From Magnetospirillum sp. 15-1 (GTDB taxonomy: Bacteria; Pseudomonadota; Alphaproteobacteria; Rhodospirillales; Magnetospirillaceae), in contig NZ_FXXN01000024.1 in NCBI RefSeq assembly GCF_900184795.1, positions 313,140 to 377,139 of the forward strand: a DNA stretch of 64,000 nucleotides, read 5' to 3'. Position 1 is the first letter of the stretch, and each line of letters begins with the position of its first letter. The notes below the pieces were generated by a model, which was not told the DNA's origin, ran no database searches, and was given only the letters and a program-made list of their open reading frames with translations. Shown in pieces: positions 55,821 through 64,000 of this stretch. Made by a program: the position numbers and the translations under genes.

Positions 55821-56304
55821 GCGCCGACTCGAAATCCGGCTGCACCGCCAAAGGACCGGCGGCGTACATCAGGTTCTCCACCAGACCGAAATTCTCGACC
55901 ACCATGCCGTGCTGGCGGCAGAACAACCGGCCGTCCTCGTCCCGGTCGTGGGGAACCCGCTCGCTGTAGGGACGCATGTCCTCGGACCAGACGATCACCG
56001 GCTTGCCCAGGGCCTCGGCATAGCCCATCTCCCAGGTGGTTCCGGGACAGGCGCCGGGACCGCGGAACGGCGAGACGCAGGCGATCACCACGTCGCATTC
56101 CCCGATCCGCTCCATGTTGCCGCGCCGGATCAGCGCCGCCAGTTCGGCGGGAGGCAAGGCCAGTTGCGCGGCCTCGGGCTCGAACGGCGCCACTCCCTCC
56201 AGACCGTGCTGGCCGCACATCTCGGCCAGATAGTCGAGCAGAGCCTTGGCGGCCGGATGGAACACCGCCGGACCGGCAAGATAGGCCTTGGGCTTATGGG
56301 ACAT
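55771..56304 (-). CDS. Nucleoside 2-deoxyribosyltransferase-like protein
   Basis: This 177-residue protein begins MSHKPKAYLAGPAVFHPAA and carries DVVIACVSPFRGPGACPGTTWEMGYAEALGKPVIVWSED in adjacent pieces. These match the nucleoside 2-deoxyribosyltransferase fold, with the catalytic glutamate probably in TTWEMGYA. Such enzymes exchange nucleobases or hydrolyse damaged nucleotides. The start codon lies 25 bases after the flagellar-rod-like gene. The 3' end overlaps the convergent kinase gene by 50 bases. Confidence 0.85.
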   Translation of the reverse strand: MSHKPKAYLAGPAVFHPAAKALLDYLAEMCGQHGLEGVAPFEPEAAQLALPPAELAALIRRGNMERIGECDVVIACVSPFRGPGACPGTTWEMGYAEALGKPVIVWSEDMRPYSERVPHDRDEDGRLFCRQHGMVVENFGLVENLMYAAGPLAVQPDFESALKEARRLAEAGRQGAG

Positions 56305-56329
56305 GAATGGGATTTCCGGCTGGGGGGGA

Positions 56330-56632
56330 TCAGGCCAGGGTATCCAGGCCTTCCTTCTCCGTCCTGGCGATGCTGGAGAAGGTTCGGGCGGCCAGGATAT
56401 AGGCCTGCTTGGCCTGATCGAGATCGACCACCTCGCGCACCAGATCCACCTCGCCCTCGGGCGGCAGCGGCACATAGGCCGCCCCGGCCGGGCTGGTGGA
56501 GACCACCTGGCCCCGTTGGGCCTGATAGTCGGGCGTGGTGGCGTTGGCGATATTGTCGGCGGCGGTCTGGGCAACCCGCGACTGGGTGGCGAGGCCACTG
56601 AGCAGTGTCGTCGAGGCTATGGAGGAAATCAT
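56330..56632 (-). CDS. Orphan short flagellar basal-body rod (FlgC-like) protein
   Basis: This 100-residue protein has the rod-protein N-terminus MISSIASTTLLSGLATQSRVAQTAADNIANATTPDY in two pieces, in which ANATTPDY matches the conserved ANxxTPxY motif. It ends in a helix DLDQAKQAYILAARTFSSI like the C-terminal helix of FlgC. FlgC is normally about 135 residues with flgB beside it; neither applies here. It may be a small rod paralogue or an unrelated recruitment. Only a deoxyribosyltransferase-like gene follows it. Confidence 0.75.
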   Translation of the reverse strand: MISSIASTTLLSGLATQSRVAQTAADNIANATTPDYQAQRGQVVSTSPAGAAYVPLPPEGEVDLVREVVDLDQAKQAYILAARTFSSIARTEKEGLDTLA

Positions 56633-56905
56633 CTTGGTCCGACCACCTGGTTAAGCCTCCATCATGCGCCCTCGGCCACCCTCAAGGCAAGCCGATCGCC
56701 GCGAAGCGGGCCGGCGGGTCCCCCCTCCCCCGCCGCTTGAGCGGCCTGGGCATCGCACGCGTCGGGGCCGATCCCATGGACAAGGGACAGGGGGGCGCCC
56801 GTCGGCAGCCTGTTCCAAGCCGACCATCGGCGCGAGATGTAGGGATAGCCTCGAAGCACGGGGCGCCGCCGAAGCCGTTACCGGCTCGTCCATTCCCCTC
56901 ACCCA
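56633..56905. other. Intergenic region with no gene seen
   Basis: Several short open frames overlap here on both strands, but none has a ribosome-binding site or recognisable product. It probably carries the promoter of the FlgC-like gene. The terminator of the RTX gene bounds it on the right. Confidence 0.5.
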
Positions 56906-56943
56906 TAAAAAAGGTCCGCCCGCCGTGGACAGGCGGACGGACC
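56906..56943 (-). terminator. Rho-independent terminator after the RTX gene
   Basis: On the minus strand a 12-bp GC stem with one mismatch (56913-56924 with 56932-56943) and a 7-base loop is followed by TTTTTT. It lies 22 bases after the stop. Confidence 0.85.
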
Positions 56944-56965
56944 CGATAAAACGCTCACCCCATCC

Positions 56966-59900
56966 CTAGAACTTGACGTGCTCGATGTTGGTGAACTCGA
57001 TGGTCTGGTCACCCTCGTGGCTATGGACCGTGATGGTGCCGGCCTTGTCCTGACCGAGATTGATGGTGCCGGTCGCGGCATGGTCGCCATCCGAAGCCAC
57101 CGTCCAGTCATGGCCGCCGCTCGAGATGGTGATCGACGCCCCTTCATGCATGTTGGTGGACAGGTCGATGGTATCGGTCCAGTTGGCCCCGGCGCCGCCA
57201 TTGACGGTGTCGTGGCCGGTTCCGAAGTCGAACAGGAAGGTGTCGTTGCCGTCCTCGCCCATCAGATTGTCGCTGCCGGCGCCCGCCACGATGGTGTCGT
57301 TGCCGGCACCGCCATGGATGGTGTTGCCGCCATTGCCGGCCACCAGCAGGTCGTCGCCGCTGGCCGACCAGATCACGTCATGACCCGTGCCGCCGGCCAC
57401 CGTCAGGTTGCCGTAGTCGTAGTTGGTGGTGGTCATGTCGAGCACGACATTATCGCCGTCGCCCAACTGGATATGGTCGTAGCCGCTGATGTGCTGCCTG
57501 CCGTCGGCGCCTTGCAACGACATGTAGTCGTTGCCGCCGGCCCCGATCAGTGTATCGCCGCTATGGCCGTTGTAGAACTCGTTGTGGCGGTTATCGCTGG
57601 AGATATCGATGGAATCACCGGTTCCCGCGTGACCGCCGTTGCCCACGTCCACGCCGCGCCAGCCGCTGCCCCAGTTAGTGCCGTCATCCGTGGCCTGGGT
57701 GACGTGACCGGAGTGGCTGCCGTCCACTTCCCACGAACCGTTGGCGCCCCAGCTCTCGTCGCGGCCGCCGCCATTGCCCCAGCCGACGGCATGACCAACG
57801 TCGCTGCTGCCGCCCGAGGAGCCGCCGGTAACCTGGACCGAGATGGTCTGGGTCGCGTGGCCGCCATTGCCGTCATCCACCTGAACGGTGAAGGAGTCGG
57901 TGCCGCTCCACTTGGTGTCGTCGGCATCGTAGAAGAACGCGCCGCTGTTCGAATCGACGAACAGGCTGCCGTGATGGCTGCCGCCGTCGAGCACCGAGTA
58001 GGTCAGCGTGTCGCCATCCACATCGGTGGCGCTTACCTGACCGATATTGGAGGTGTTGGCATGGGCATTGTCCACGCTCAACGTCGCGGTGGTATGGGCC
58101 GCGTCGATCACCGGCGCATGGTTCGGGTCTTGGACAAAGACCGACACGGTGGCGGTATCGGTGCCGCCGTGGCCGTCGCTGACCGTGTAGTCGAAGGTGG
58201 TGGTGCCGTTGAAGCCGCTGTCGGCGGTGAAGGTGACGTGGCCGGCATTGTCGATGCTGACCGTGCCGTGATGGGCATTACCCACCGAGACGATGCTGAG
58301 GGTATCGCCATCGGCATCGGTGTCGTTGGCCAACAGGTCCGAGGCGTTGATGGTCACCTTGTGATCGGTGCCGGTGGCGATGCGATCATCGACCACCGTC
58401 TCGCCAGCGTTGCTGCCGGCCCCCACCAGGGTGGTAACCGACACGTCGCCGCCATGGGATTCGGTGGAGGACACCGTGGTGGTGAGGTTCAGGCTGCTGG
58501 CCGTCACCGGGGTATCGGTGACCAGGGTCACCGTCATCGGCGAACCCGACGACACGTTCAGGGTATAGCTGCCGTCGGCATTGGGGGTCAGAGCCTGGCC
58601 GTTCAGTTCCAGATGGCCGCCGGCCGGGACGTTGCCGATGGTCACCGGCGACAGCGTCTCGCTGCCGTCGCGATCATTCAGCGTCGCCCGAACGGTGATC
58701 GGCGTCTCGTAGGTGTGGGTGGTGGTGGTCGTCGTCACCGTGGTGGTGCCCTGGAAGGCGGTGGCGTCACCGATCACCTGACCATCGGAGAACTTGATGT
58801 TCTCGAAATCCTTGACGTAGTTCTTGATGCCGTTGGTGTTGGCATCCCACTGCGCCTTGGTCACGCCGGTCAGTTCGATGGAATCGGTGCCCGAACCGCC
58901 GCTCACCGTCACCCACAGGTTCTGGCCGGTGATGGTCACATGGTCGTCGCCCGCTCCCATGTTCACATTGGAGGTGATGGCACCGCCGATCTTGACGGTA
59001 TCGTTGCCGGAGCCAGCGTCGATGGACGCCCAGTCATTGCCCTTGACCTCCAGATAGTCGTCGCCGGCCCCCAGGTCGACCTTGGCGCTCAGGTCACGGG
59101 CCACCAGCACCCGGTCATTGCCGGAGCCGGCATCGATGCTGCCATTGGCGTAGCCGCCGATCTGCAGGTCGTCATCGCCCGATCCCAGGCCGATATTGCT
59201 GTTGAGGCTGCCGACGATCTTGACGTCGTCGTTGCCCGAGCCGGCGGAGATCGACCCGTTGGCGTCGCCGCCCAGCTGCAGACGGTTGTCGCCGTTGCCC
59301 AGGTCGATATTGCTGTTGAGGTTGCCGCCCACCCGGACGGTATCGTTGCCCGAACCGCCGGACACCGAGGCGTTGACGTCGGAGCCCACGTCCAGGGCAT
59401 TGGTGCCGTTGCCCAGGTCGATCTTGCCGCTGCTGCCGCTGCTGCCGCTGTTGACGCTGTGGCCGATGGTCACCTGGTCGTCACCGCTGCCGGTGCTGAT
59501 ACTGGCGTTGTTGTCGCGGCCGACGCTGATCACGTTGGCATTGTTGCTGCCGTTAATGGCGGTATTGAGGTCGCCGCTGATCGTGGTGGTCGGGGTGGCG
59601 GTGGTCGGATCGGACATGGAGTCCAGACCGTTCCAGCTCACGGTATTGCCGGTCACGACGGTCGTCGTGGTCGTGGTGGTATGAACGTCATCCACCGTCG
59701 CGCCCACGGACACCGACAGGGCCGGCCCCTGAGCCACGTTGTCGACGCGGCTGTCATCGCCGGCCACCGGCCCGTGGTTGAGGCGACCCACGTTGACGGA
59801 AACCGTCTCGGTGGTGGCGCCGCCGTGGCCGTCGTCGATCTGGACCTTGAAGGTATCGGTGCCGTTGTAGGTGCCGGTCGGTGTGTAGGTGAAGGTACCG

Positions 59901-62900
59901 TCCGGGTTAAGGACCACCGAGCCATGCTGCGGCCCGTTGTTTCCGGTACCCAACGAGAAGTGGAGATGGTCACCGTCGATGTCGGTGGCCACCACCTGAC
60001 CGCTGACCGCGGTGCTGGTGGTGGTGGTGACGCTGGCCGCATCCCCCGCATCCGGTCCGTGGTTGCTGAGATCGTCATGGACCGTGGCCGAAGCCGAAGA
60101 CGAGGCCACGCTGGTGCCGTCGACGCTGACCGCCGTGACATTGACGTTGAGATCGCCCGAGAACCCGGCCGGTGTCTTCACCGACAGGCCGGTGAGCTGG
60201 CTGGGGTTGATGGAGTAGGAGCCGTCGGCTCCGGCCACCAGCGCCACGCCGTTCTGATAAAGGGTCGAGCCGGACGGCAGACCCGAAATCTTCACGCTGT
60301 GGCTTTCCGAGCCATCCATGTCGGGGAAATTGGCCGAAACATTGATGGCATGCATGGCGGTGGGTGCGGCGGTGCCCCAGGTCACTGACATGTTGACGTC
60401 GTTGTAGTCGCGATCGCCGCCGCCCGCGAGGTCTTCCCAGTTCTGGTTACCGGAAACGGTGCTGGCGTCCTCGTTGTGGACCAGATGGTCGCTGTTGAGC
60501 GAGCTCTTGTCGAACAGCACCTTGGCACCGGTGCCGCTCAGCACATGGCCGCTGCTGTCGCTGGCCTGCCAGTTGCCCGACGAGTCCTTCGAGAAGGTCA
60601 GCGCCGTCCCATTGTGCAGGGTGGAATTCTGGCTGCCGCCATCGGGGATTACGAAGAAGCCGACCCGATCGGGATCGACACCGCTGATGGTCACCGAGGC
60701 GTTGGGCGAGGCATGCACGTCGGACCAGATCACGCCGCCCGAGGTCGGGTTGCCGTTATCGTCCATGACGTAGTAGCCGTAGGTATTGTGGTAACCCGCC
60801 GATGCCGTCGTATCCAGGTTGGTGACGGTGAAGCTGCCATTGGGGGTTTCCACCGGCGCGCCGATGGAGACCGACACCGAGGCCTTGTCGGCCACCGCGT
60901 CCACGTCGAGGGCGGCGGAACCGGTCGCGGTGCCGCCGTGACCGTCGCTGACGGTGTAGTTGACATCCACATGACCGCTGTAATTGTCGGTGGGCGTGAA
61001 GGTGTAGGTGCCGTTGCCGTTGTCGACGATCGAGCCATGGGTCGAACTGAGGCTGGTCACCGACAGGGTGTCATGGGCATCCGTGTCATGGGCGTTGGCC
61101 AGCAACTGCGCCTTGGTGAAGGTGACGGAATTGTCCTCGGCGGTGTGGCCGAGGCTGACCGCGCCGCTCACCGTCGGACTGTCGTTGGCACCGTTGATGG
61201 TGACCGTCACGTTCTGGGTGGCGGTGCCGTCGGCCGAGGCCACGGCGAAGGTCTTGGTCATGCTCTCGTTGGCGCCCAGCGCCTGGACGTCGGCATTGGC
61301 CGAGTTGACCTGGAAGGTCCACTGGCCGTTCTCGCCGATCGAGAAGGTGCCCTGATCGGTCTGCACCGTCTGGGCGGTCACATGGGCCTGACCGTGATCC
61401 ACGTCGGCGACGTTGAGCGTGCCGGTGGCGGTGCCGTTGCCGTCCTCGCCCACCCGGCCGGTGGTGGTGCCGCTGATGGTGGCGCTGTCGTTGGCGCCGG
61501 TGATGGTGACCGTCACGTTCTGGGTGGCGGTGCCGTCGGCCGAGGCCACGGCGAAGGTCTTGGTCATGCTCTCGTTGGCGCCCAGCGCCTGCACGTCGGC
61601 ATTGGCCGAGTTGACCTGGAAGGTCCACTGGCCGTTCTCGCCGATCGAGAAGGTGCCCTGATCGGTCTGCACCGTCTGGGCCGTCACATGGGCCTGACCG
61701 TGATCCACGTCGGCGACGTTGAGCGTGCCGGTGGCGGTGCCGTTGCCGTCCTCGCCCACCCGGCCGGTGGTGGTGCCGCTGATGGTGGCGCTGTCGTTGG
61801 CGCCGGTGATGGTGACCGTCACGTTCTGAGTGGCGGTGCCATCGGCCGAGGCCACGGCGAAGGTCTTGGTCATGCTCTCGTTGGCGCCCAGCGCCTGGAC
61901 GTCGGCATTGGCCGAGTTGACCTGGAAGGTCCACTGGCCGTTCTCGCCGATCGAGAAGGTACCCTGGTCGGTCTGCACCGTCTGGGCCGTCACATGGGCC
62001 TGACCGTGATCCACGTCGGCGACGTTGAGCGTGCCGGTAACCGAGTGGCTACCGTCCTCGCCCACGCTGCCGGTGGTGGTGCCGGTAATCACCGCGCCGT
62101 CATTGCTGCCGGTGATGGTGACGCCCACGGTAGTGGGGGCGCTCGACATGGTGCCGTCGGTGGCGACCACCTTGAAGCTGTCGGTCTGCACATCGCCGGC
62201 CCGCAGGCTCTGCGCGTCGGCATTGGGGGTGAAGGTGTATTCGCCGGTGGTCGAGTTGATGGTCACCGTCCCGTGGGCGGTATTCAGGCTGTCCACCTGG
62301 TTGCCGCTGGCATCCATCAGGTGATAGCGGACCGAGTCGCCCACATCCTGGTCGGTGCCGCTGACGCGGCCGGCGCCCGAGTGATCTTCCTCGGTGGACA
62401 CGGCGGTGGTGCTGGTCACCGTGGGAGCGTTCTCCAGCGAGATATCCTTGCCGTCCACCGTTATCTTCAGGCTTTCCCAGTTCTTCGCGTCAACCCCCAG
62501 GGTGTTGAAGTGGAAGCTCTGACCGGCATGGGCCGGGTCGGCGATAAAGGACTGGAACTGCTGCAGTTCGGCGCGCACCGCGGCGGTGTACTGCGAACCG
62601 GAGAGGTCGACACGCAGGGTATCGGTGCCGCTGCCGCCGTCATAGACGTCACCCGCCGACTGGCCACCCTTGATGATGCCGAGATCGTTGCCGGCACCGC
62701 CGTCGATGGTGTCGGAACCCCAGCCACCGTCCAGCGTGTCGGCACCGTCGCCGCCGCGCAGGGTGTCGTTGCCCGAGGCGCCGTACAGCACATCGTTGCC
62801 GGTACCGCCGTCGATGACGTCATTGCCCTGATTGCCCATGAGCACGTCGTTGCCGGCGCCGCCGTCGATGGTCACATCGCCATAGCTGTAGCGGTTGGAG

Positions 62901-64000
62901 GTCAGATCGACCACGTCGTTGCCGTCGCCGGCGACGATGCTCTCGATCCCCTCGAGGCGCGGACCGCCGCCGGTCGGCGAGGCGCTGTAGCCGTCGTCCA
63001 GGAACACCGCATCGTTGCCCGAGCCCATGACCAGGGTATCGGTGCCGGCGCCGCCGCGGAACACGTCCTGGCTGACGTTGTCACCGGTGATGGTATAGGT
63101 CTCGTTGGTGCCGCCATGGATGGTGTCGCCAACGTTCTGCGACACGTAGCCGCCGCTCCAGGTGCCGTCGGCGGAGAAATTCAGGACGTCGTTGCCGTCA
63201 CCGCCTTCCAACAGGTCGGAACCGGTACCGCCCGACAAGGTGTCGTTGCCGGCACCGCCGAACAGGGTATCGTTGCCGGCGCCGCCGTCCAGCACGTCGT
63301 TGCCGGCCGCGCTGCCGGTGAAGTGCACATCGAACGAGGTGGTGCTGGAAGCCGTCGAACCGTTGGACGCCTCGGTGGAGGTCGCCGTCACGCTGAGGTG
63401 CAGATCGGTGCCTTCGGTGGTGGTCAGGCTGAGGCCATTCAACTGAGCCGGAGTCAGAGTCCAGGTGCCGTCGGCGTTATGGGTGCCGGCCGACAGGCTG
63501 GCGCCGTCTGGCACACCGCCGATGGTCACACTGCCCAGGCTCTCCGAACCGTCGGTATCACTGAGGCGGTCGGAGATGTTCAGCGCCACGGTCACCTTGC
63601 CGGCACCGTCGCCGTACAGTACGTCGTCACCGGCACCGCCGCTGACCACGTCGTTGCCCGAACCGCCGACCAGGGTGTCGTTACCGCCGGTGCCGCTCAG
63701 AGTCTGGGCCTGACCGGCGTTGAGGTCGACCGTGACGTTGGACGCCGACAGGTTGGGCGAATCCGCCACCGCGTTAACGTCAAAGTGGGCAGTACCAGCC
63801 GTGGTGGCGCCATGGCTGTCGGAAACGGTGTAATTCAGCTCAACATTGCCACTGAAATCGTGGCCCGGGGTGAAGGTATAGGTACCGTCGTGGTTGTCGG
63901 TGATGGTGCCGTTATTGGCCGACAGGTTGGAGACCGAAAGGGTGTCGCCGTCCACGTCGCTGGCATGGGACAACAGATCGCTGGCCTTGATGGTCAACGA
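56966..64000 (-). CDS. Giant RTX/VCBS/DUF4114 calcium-binding surface protein, C-terminal part
   Basis: About 2,345 C-terminal residues are visible; the gene continues past the right edge. From the N-terminal side it has cadherin-like domains (GTYTFTPGHDFSGNVELNYTVSD) and RTX nonapeptide blocks (GGAGNDTLFGG) near 62.6-63.7 kb. Three near-identical VCBS units lie at 61.2-62.1 kb and a DUF4114 domain ends NWEDLAGGGDRDYNDV near 60.4 kb. An unusual GSGND/DLGNGDN solenoid covers 58.9-59.6 kb. More cadherin-like domains and a final RTX block (57.2-57.6 kb) follow, and the C-terminus reads QTIEFTNIEHVKF. The end is typical of type I secretion substrates, which bind calcium outside the cell. No dedicated ABC exporter is in the window. 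Confidence 0.92.
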   Translation of the reverse strand, partial: SLTIKASDLLSHASDVDGDTLSVSNLSANNGTITDNHDGTYTFTPGHDFSGNVELNYTVSDSHGATTAGTAHFDVNAVADSPNLSASNVTVDLNAGQAQTLSGTGGNDTLVGGSGNDVVSGGAGDDVLYGDGAGKVTVALNISDRLSDTDGSESLGSVTIGGVPDGASLSAGTHNADGTWTLTPAQLNGLSLTTTEGTDLHLSVTATSTEASNGSTASSTTSFDVHFTGSAAGNDVLDGGAGNDTLFGGAGNDTLSGGTGSDLLEGGDGNDVLNFSADGTWSGGYVSQNVGDTIHGGTNETYTITGDNVSQDVFRGGAGTDTLVMGSGNDAVFLDDGYSASPTGGGPRLEGIESIVAGDGNDVVDLTSNRYSYGDVTIDGGAGNDVLMGNQGNDVIDGGTGNDVLYGASGNDTLRGGDGADTLDGGWGSDTIDGGAGNDLGIIKGGQSAGDVYDGGSGTDTLRVDLSGSQYTAAVRAELQQFQSFIADPAHAGQSFHFNTLGVDAKNWESLKITVDGKDISLENAPTVTSTTAVSTEEDHSGAGRVSGTDQDVGDSVRYHLMDASGNQVDSLNTAHGTVTINSTTGEYTFTPNADAQSLRAGDVQTDSFKVVATDGTMSSAPTTVGVTITGSNDGAVITGTTTGSVGEDGSHSVTGTLNVADVDHGQAHVTAQTVQTDQGTFSIGENGQWTFQVNSANADVQALGANESMTKTFAVASADGTATQNVTVTITGANDSATISGTTTGRVGEDGNGTATGTLNVADVDHGQAHVTAQTVQTDQGTFSIGENGQWTFQVNSANADVQALGANESMTKTFAVASADGTATQNVTVTITGANDSATISGTTTGRVGEDGNGTATGTLNVADVDHGQAHVTAQTVQTDQGTFSIGENGQWTFQVNSANADVQALGANESMTKTFAVASADGTATQNVTVTINGANDSPTVSGAVSLGHTAEDNSVTFTKAQLLANAHDTDAHDTLSVTSLSSTHGSIVDNGNGTYTFTPTDNYSGHVDVNYTVSDGHGGTATGSAALDVDAVADKASVSVSIGAPVETPNGSFTVTNLDTTASAGYHNTYGYYVMDDNGNPTSGGVIWSDVHASPNASVTISGVDPDRVGFFVIPDGGSQNSTLHNGTALTFSKDSSGNWQASDSSGHVLSGTGAKVLFDKSSLNSDHLVHNEDASTVSGNQNWEDLAGGGDRDYNDVNMSVTWGTAAPTAMHAINVSANFPDMDGSESHSVKISGLPSGSTLYQNGVALVAGADGSYSINPSQLTGLSVKTPAGFSGDLNVNVTAVSVDGTSVASSSASATVHDDLSNHGPDAGDAASVTTTTSTAVSGQVVATDIDGDHLHFSLGTGNNGPQHGSVVLNPDGTFTYTPTGTYNGTDTFKVQIDDGHGGATTETVSVNVGRLNHGPVAGDDSRVDNVAQGPALSVSVGATVDDVHTTTTTTTVVTGNTVSWNGLDSMSDPTTATPTTTISGDLNTAINGSNNANVISVGRDNNASISTGSGDDQVTIGHSVNSGSSGSSGKIDLGNGTNALDVGSDVNASVSGGSGNDTVRVGGNLNSNIDLGNGDNRLQLGGDANGSISAGSGNDDVKIVGSLNSNIGLGSGDDDLQIGGYANGSIDAGSGNDRVLVARDLSAKVDLGAGDDYLEVKGNDWASIDAGSGNDTVKIGGAITSNVNMGAGDDHVTITGQNLWVTVSGGSGTDSIELTGVTKAQWDANTNGIKNYVKDFENIKFSDGQVIGDATAFQGTTTVTTTTTTHTYETPITVRATLNDRDGSETLSPVTIGNVPAGGHLELNGQALTPNADGSYTLNVSSGSPMTVTLVTDTPVTASSLNLTTTVSSTESHGGDVSVTTLVGAGSNAGETVVDDRIATGTDHKVTINASDLLANDTDADGDTLSIVSVGNAHHGTVSIDNAGHVTFTADSGFNGTTTFDYTVSDGHGGTDTATVSVFVQDPNHAPVIDAAHTTATLSVDNAHANTSNIGQVSATDVDGDTLTYSVLDGGSHHGSLFVDSNSGAFFYDADDTKWSGTDSFTVQVDDGNGGHATQTISVQVTGGSSGGSSDVGHAVGWGNGGGRDESWGANGSWEVDGSHSGHVTQATDDGTNWGSGWRGVDVGNGGHAGTGDSIDISSDNRHNEFYNGHSGDTLIGAGGNDYMSLQGADGRQHISGYDHIQLGDGDNVVLDMTTTNYDYGNLTVAGGTGHDVIWSASGDDLLVAGNGGNTIHGGAGNDTIVAGAGSDNLMGEDGNDTFLFDFGTGHDTVNGGAGANWTDTIDLSTNMHEGASITISSGGHDWTVASDGDHAATGTINLGQDKAGTITVHSHEGDQTIEFTNIEHVKF
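58890..59570 (-). repeat. Non-canonical glycine/aspartate solenoid in the RTX protein
   Basis: About ten alternating units of roughly 19-22 residues read xGSGNDxVxVGGxLNSNI and DLGNGDNxLxLGGDANGSI. The two unit types alternate, unlike standard RTX nonapeptides. Confidence 0.7.
61170..62090 (-). repeat. Three 306-bp VCBS repeats in the RTX gene
   Basis: The string TGACCGTCACGTTCTG recurs at 61201, 61507 and 61813, exactly 306 bases apart. Each unit codes for 102 residues (VADVDHGQAHVTAQTVQTDQ and neighbours) with very few differences. A diverged fourth unit follows to about 62380. Confidence 0.9.

Noticed and set aside
56978-60388. Open frame of over 1,100 codons opposite the RTX gene
   Set aside because: Antisense shadow of a low-complexity gene; no ribosome-binding site or domain.

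Overview
The window is GC-rich chromosomal DNA from an alphaproteobacterium, most likely a Rhodospirillales member close to Magnetospirillum/Paramagnetospirillum. This is inferred from the eno-kdsA-pyrG-secG-tpiA housekeeping block, a DUF1476 protein (an alphaproteobacterial family), a haemerythrin-headed chemoreceptor, and genes for anaerobic aromatic catabolism. No magnetosome gene, rRNA, tRNA, insertion sequence or CRISPR array was seen. Start codons were chosen by ribosome-binding site and family alignment from memory. No database search was possible.

Region 1 (1-14.8 kb) is mostly core metabolism. It holds the 3' end of dxs, a BigR/SqrR-like ArsR regulator, an MBL-fold hydrolase and a periplasmic solute-binding-like protein. 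These are followed by eno-kdsA-pyrG-secG, tpiA, ppiD and trpE. Embedded in it is a sulfur-handling operon (dsrE-like, tusA-like, sulfide:quinone-reductase-like flavoprotein, DUF1641).

Region 2 (14.8-26.6 kb) is an anaerobic aromatic-degradation island, all on the minus strand. It comprises marR-hcrC-hcrA-hcrB-xdhC (4-hydroxybenzoyl-CoA reductase) and padB-padC-padD-fdhD (phenylacetyl-CoA:acceptor oxidoreductase type), preceded by a paaX regulator. Each molybdoenzyme is accompanied by the sulfur-insertion factor suited to its cofactor. A 20-bp perfect inverted repeat lies in front of marR.

Region 3 (26.7-31.6 kb) is a sulfate ABC importer (sbp-cysT-cysW-cysA), then a DUF1476 protein and arfB.

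Region 4 (32-38.4 kb) is signalling: a haemerythrin-NIT-chemoreceptor, a GAF-GGDEF diguanylate cyclase, and a haem-binding DUF3365 histidine kinase. Two truncated copies of the arfB 5' end flank the cyclase.

Region 5 (38.4-51.8 kb) is the most unusual part. It is a six-gene minus-strand operon encoding a 2,425-residue LEPR-XLL/DUF4347 repetitive surface protein, a TolC-like lipoprotein, a small periplasmic adaptor, a GAF-like-headed HlyD adaptor, an M50 peptidase fused to an adaptor domain, and a small secreted protein. There is no ABC ATPase. I propose it is a dedicated, ABC-less export or processing machine for the giant protein. Divergent from it (52.5-54.3 kb) are a tail-collar protein, a DUF6916-like protein and a GNAT acetyltransferase.

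Region 6 (54.4-64 kb) holds another histidine kinase, a nucleoside 2-deoxyribosyltransferase-like protein, an orphan FlgC-like rod fragment, and the C-terminal 2,345 or so residues of an RTX/VCBS/DUF4114 giant protein that runs off the right edge.
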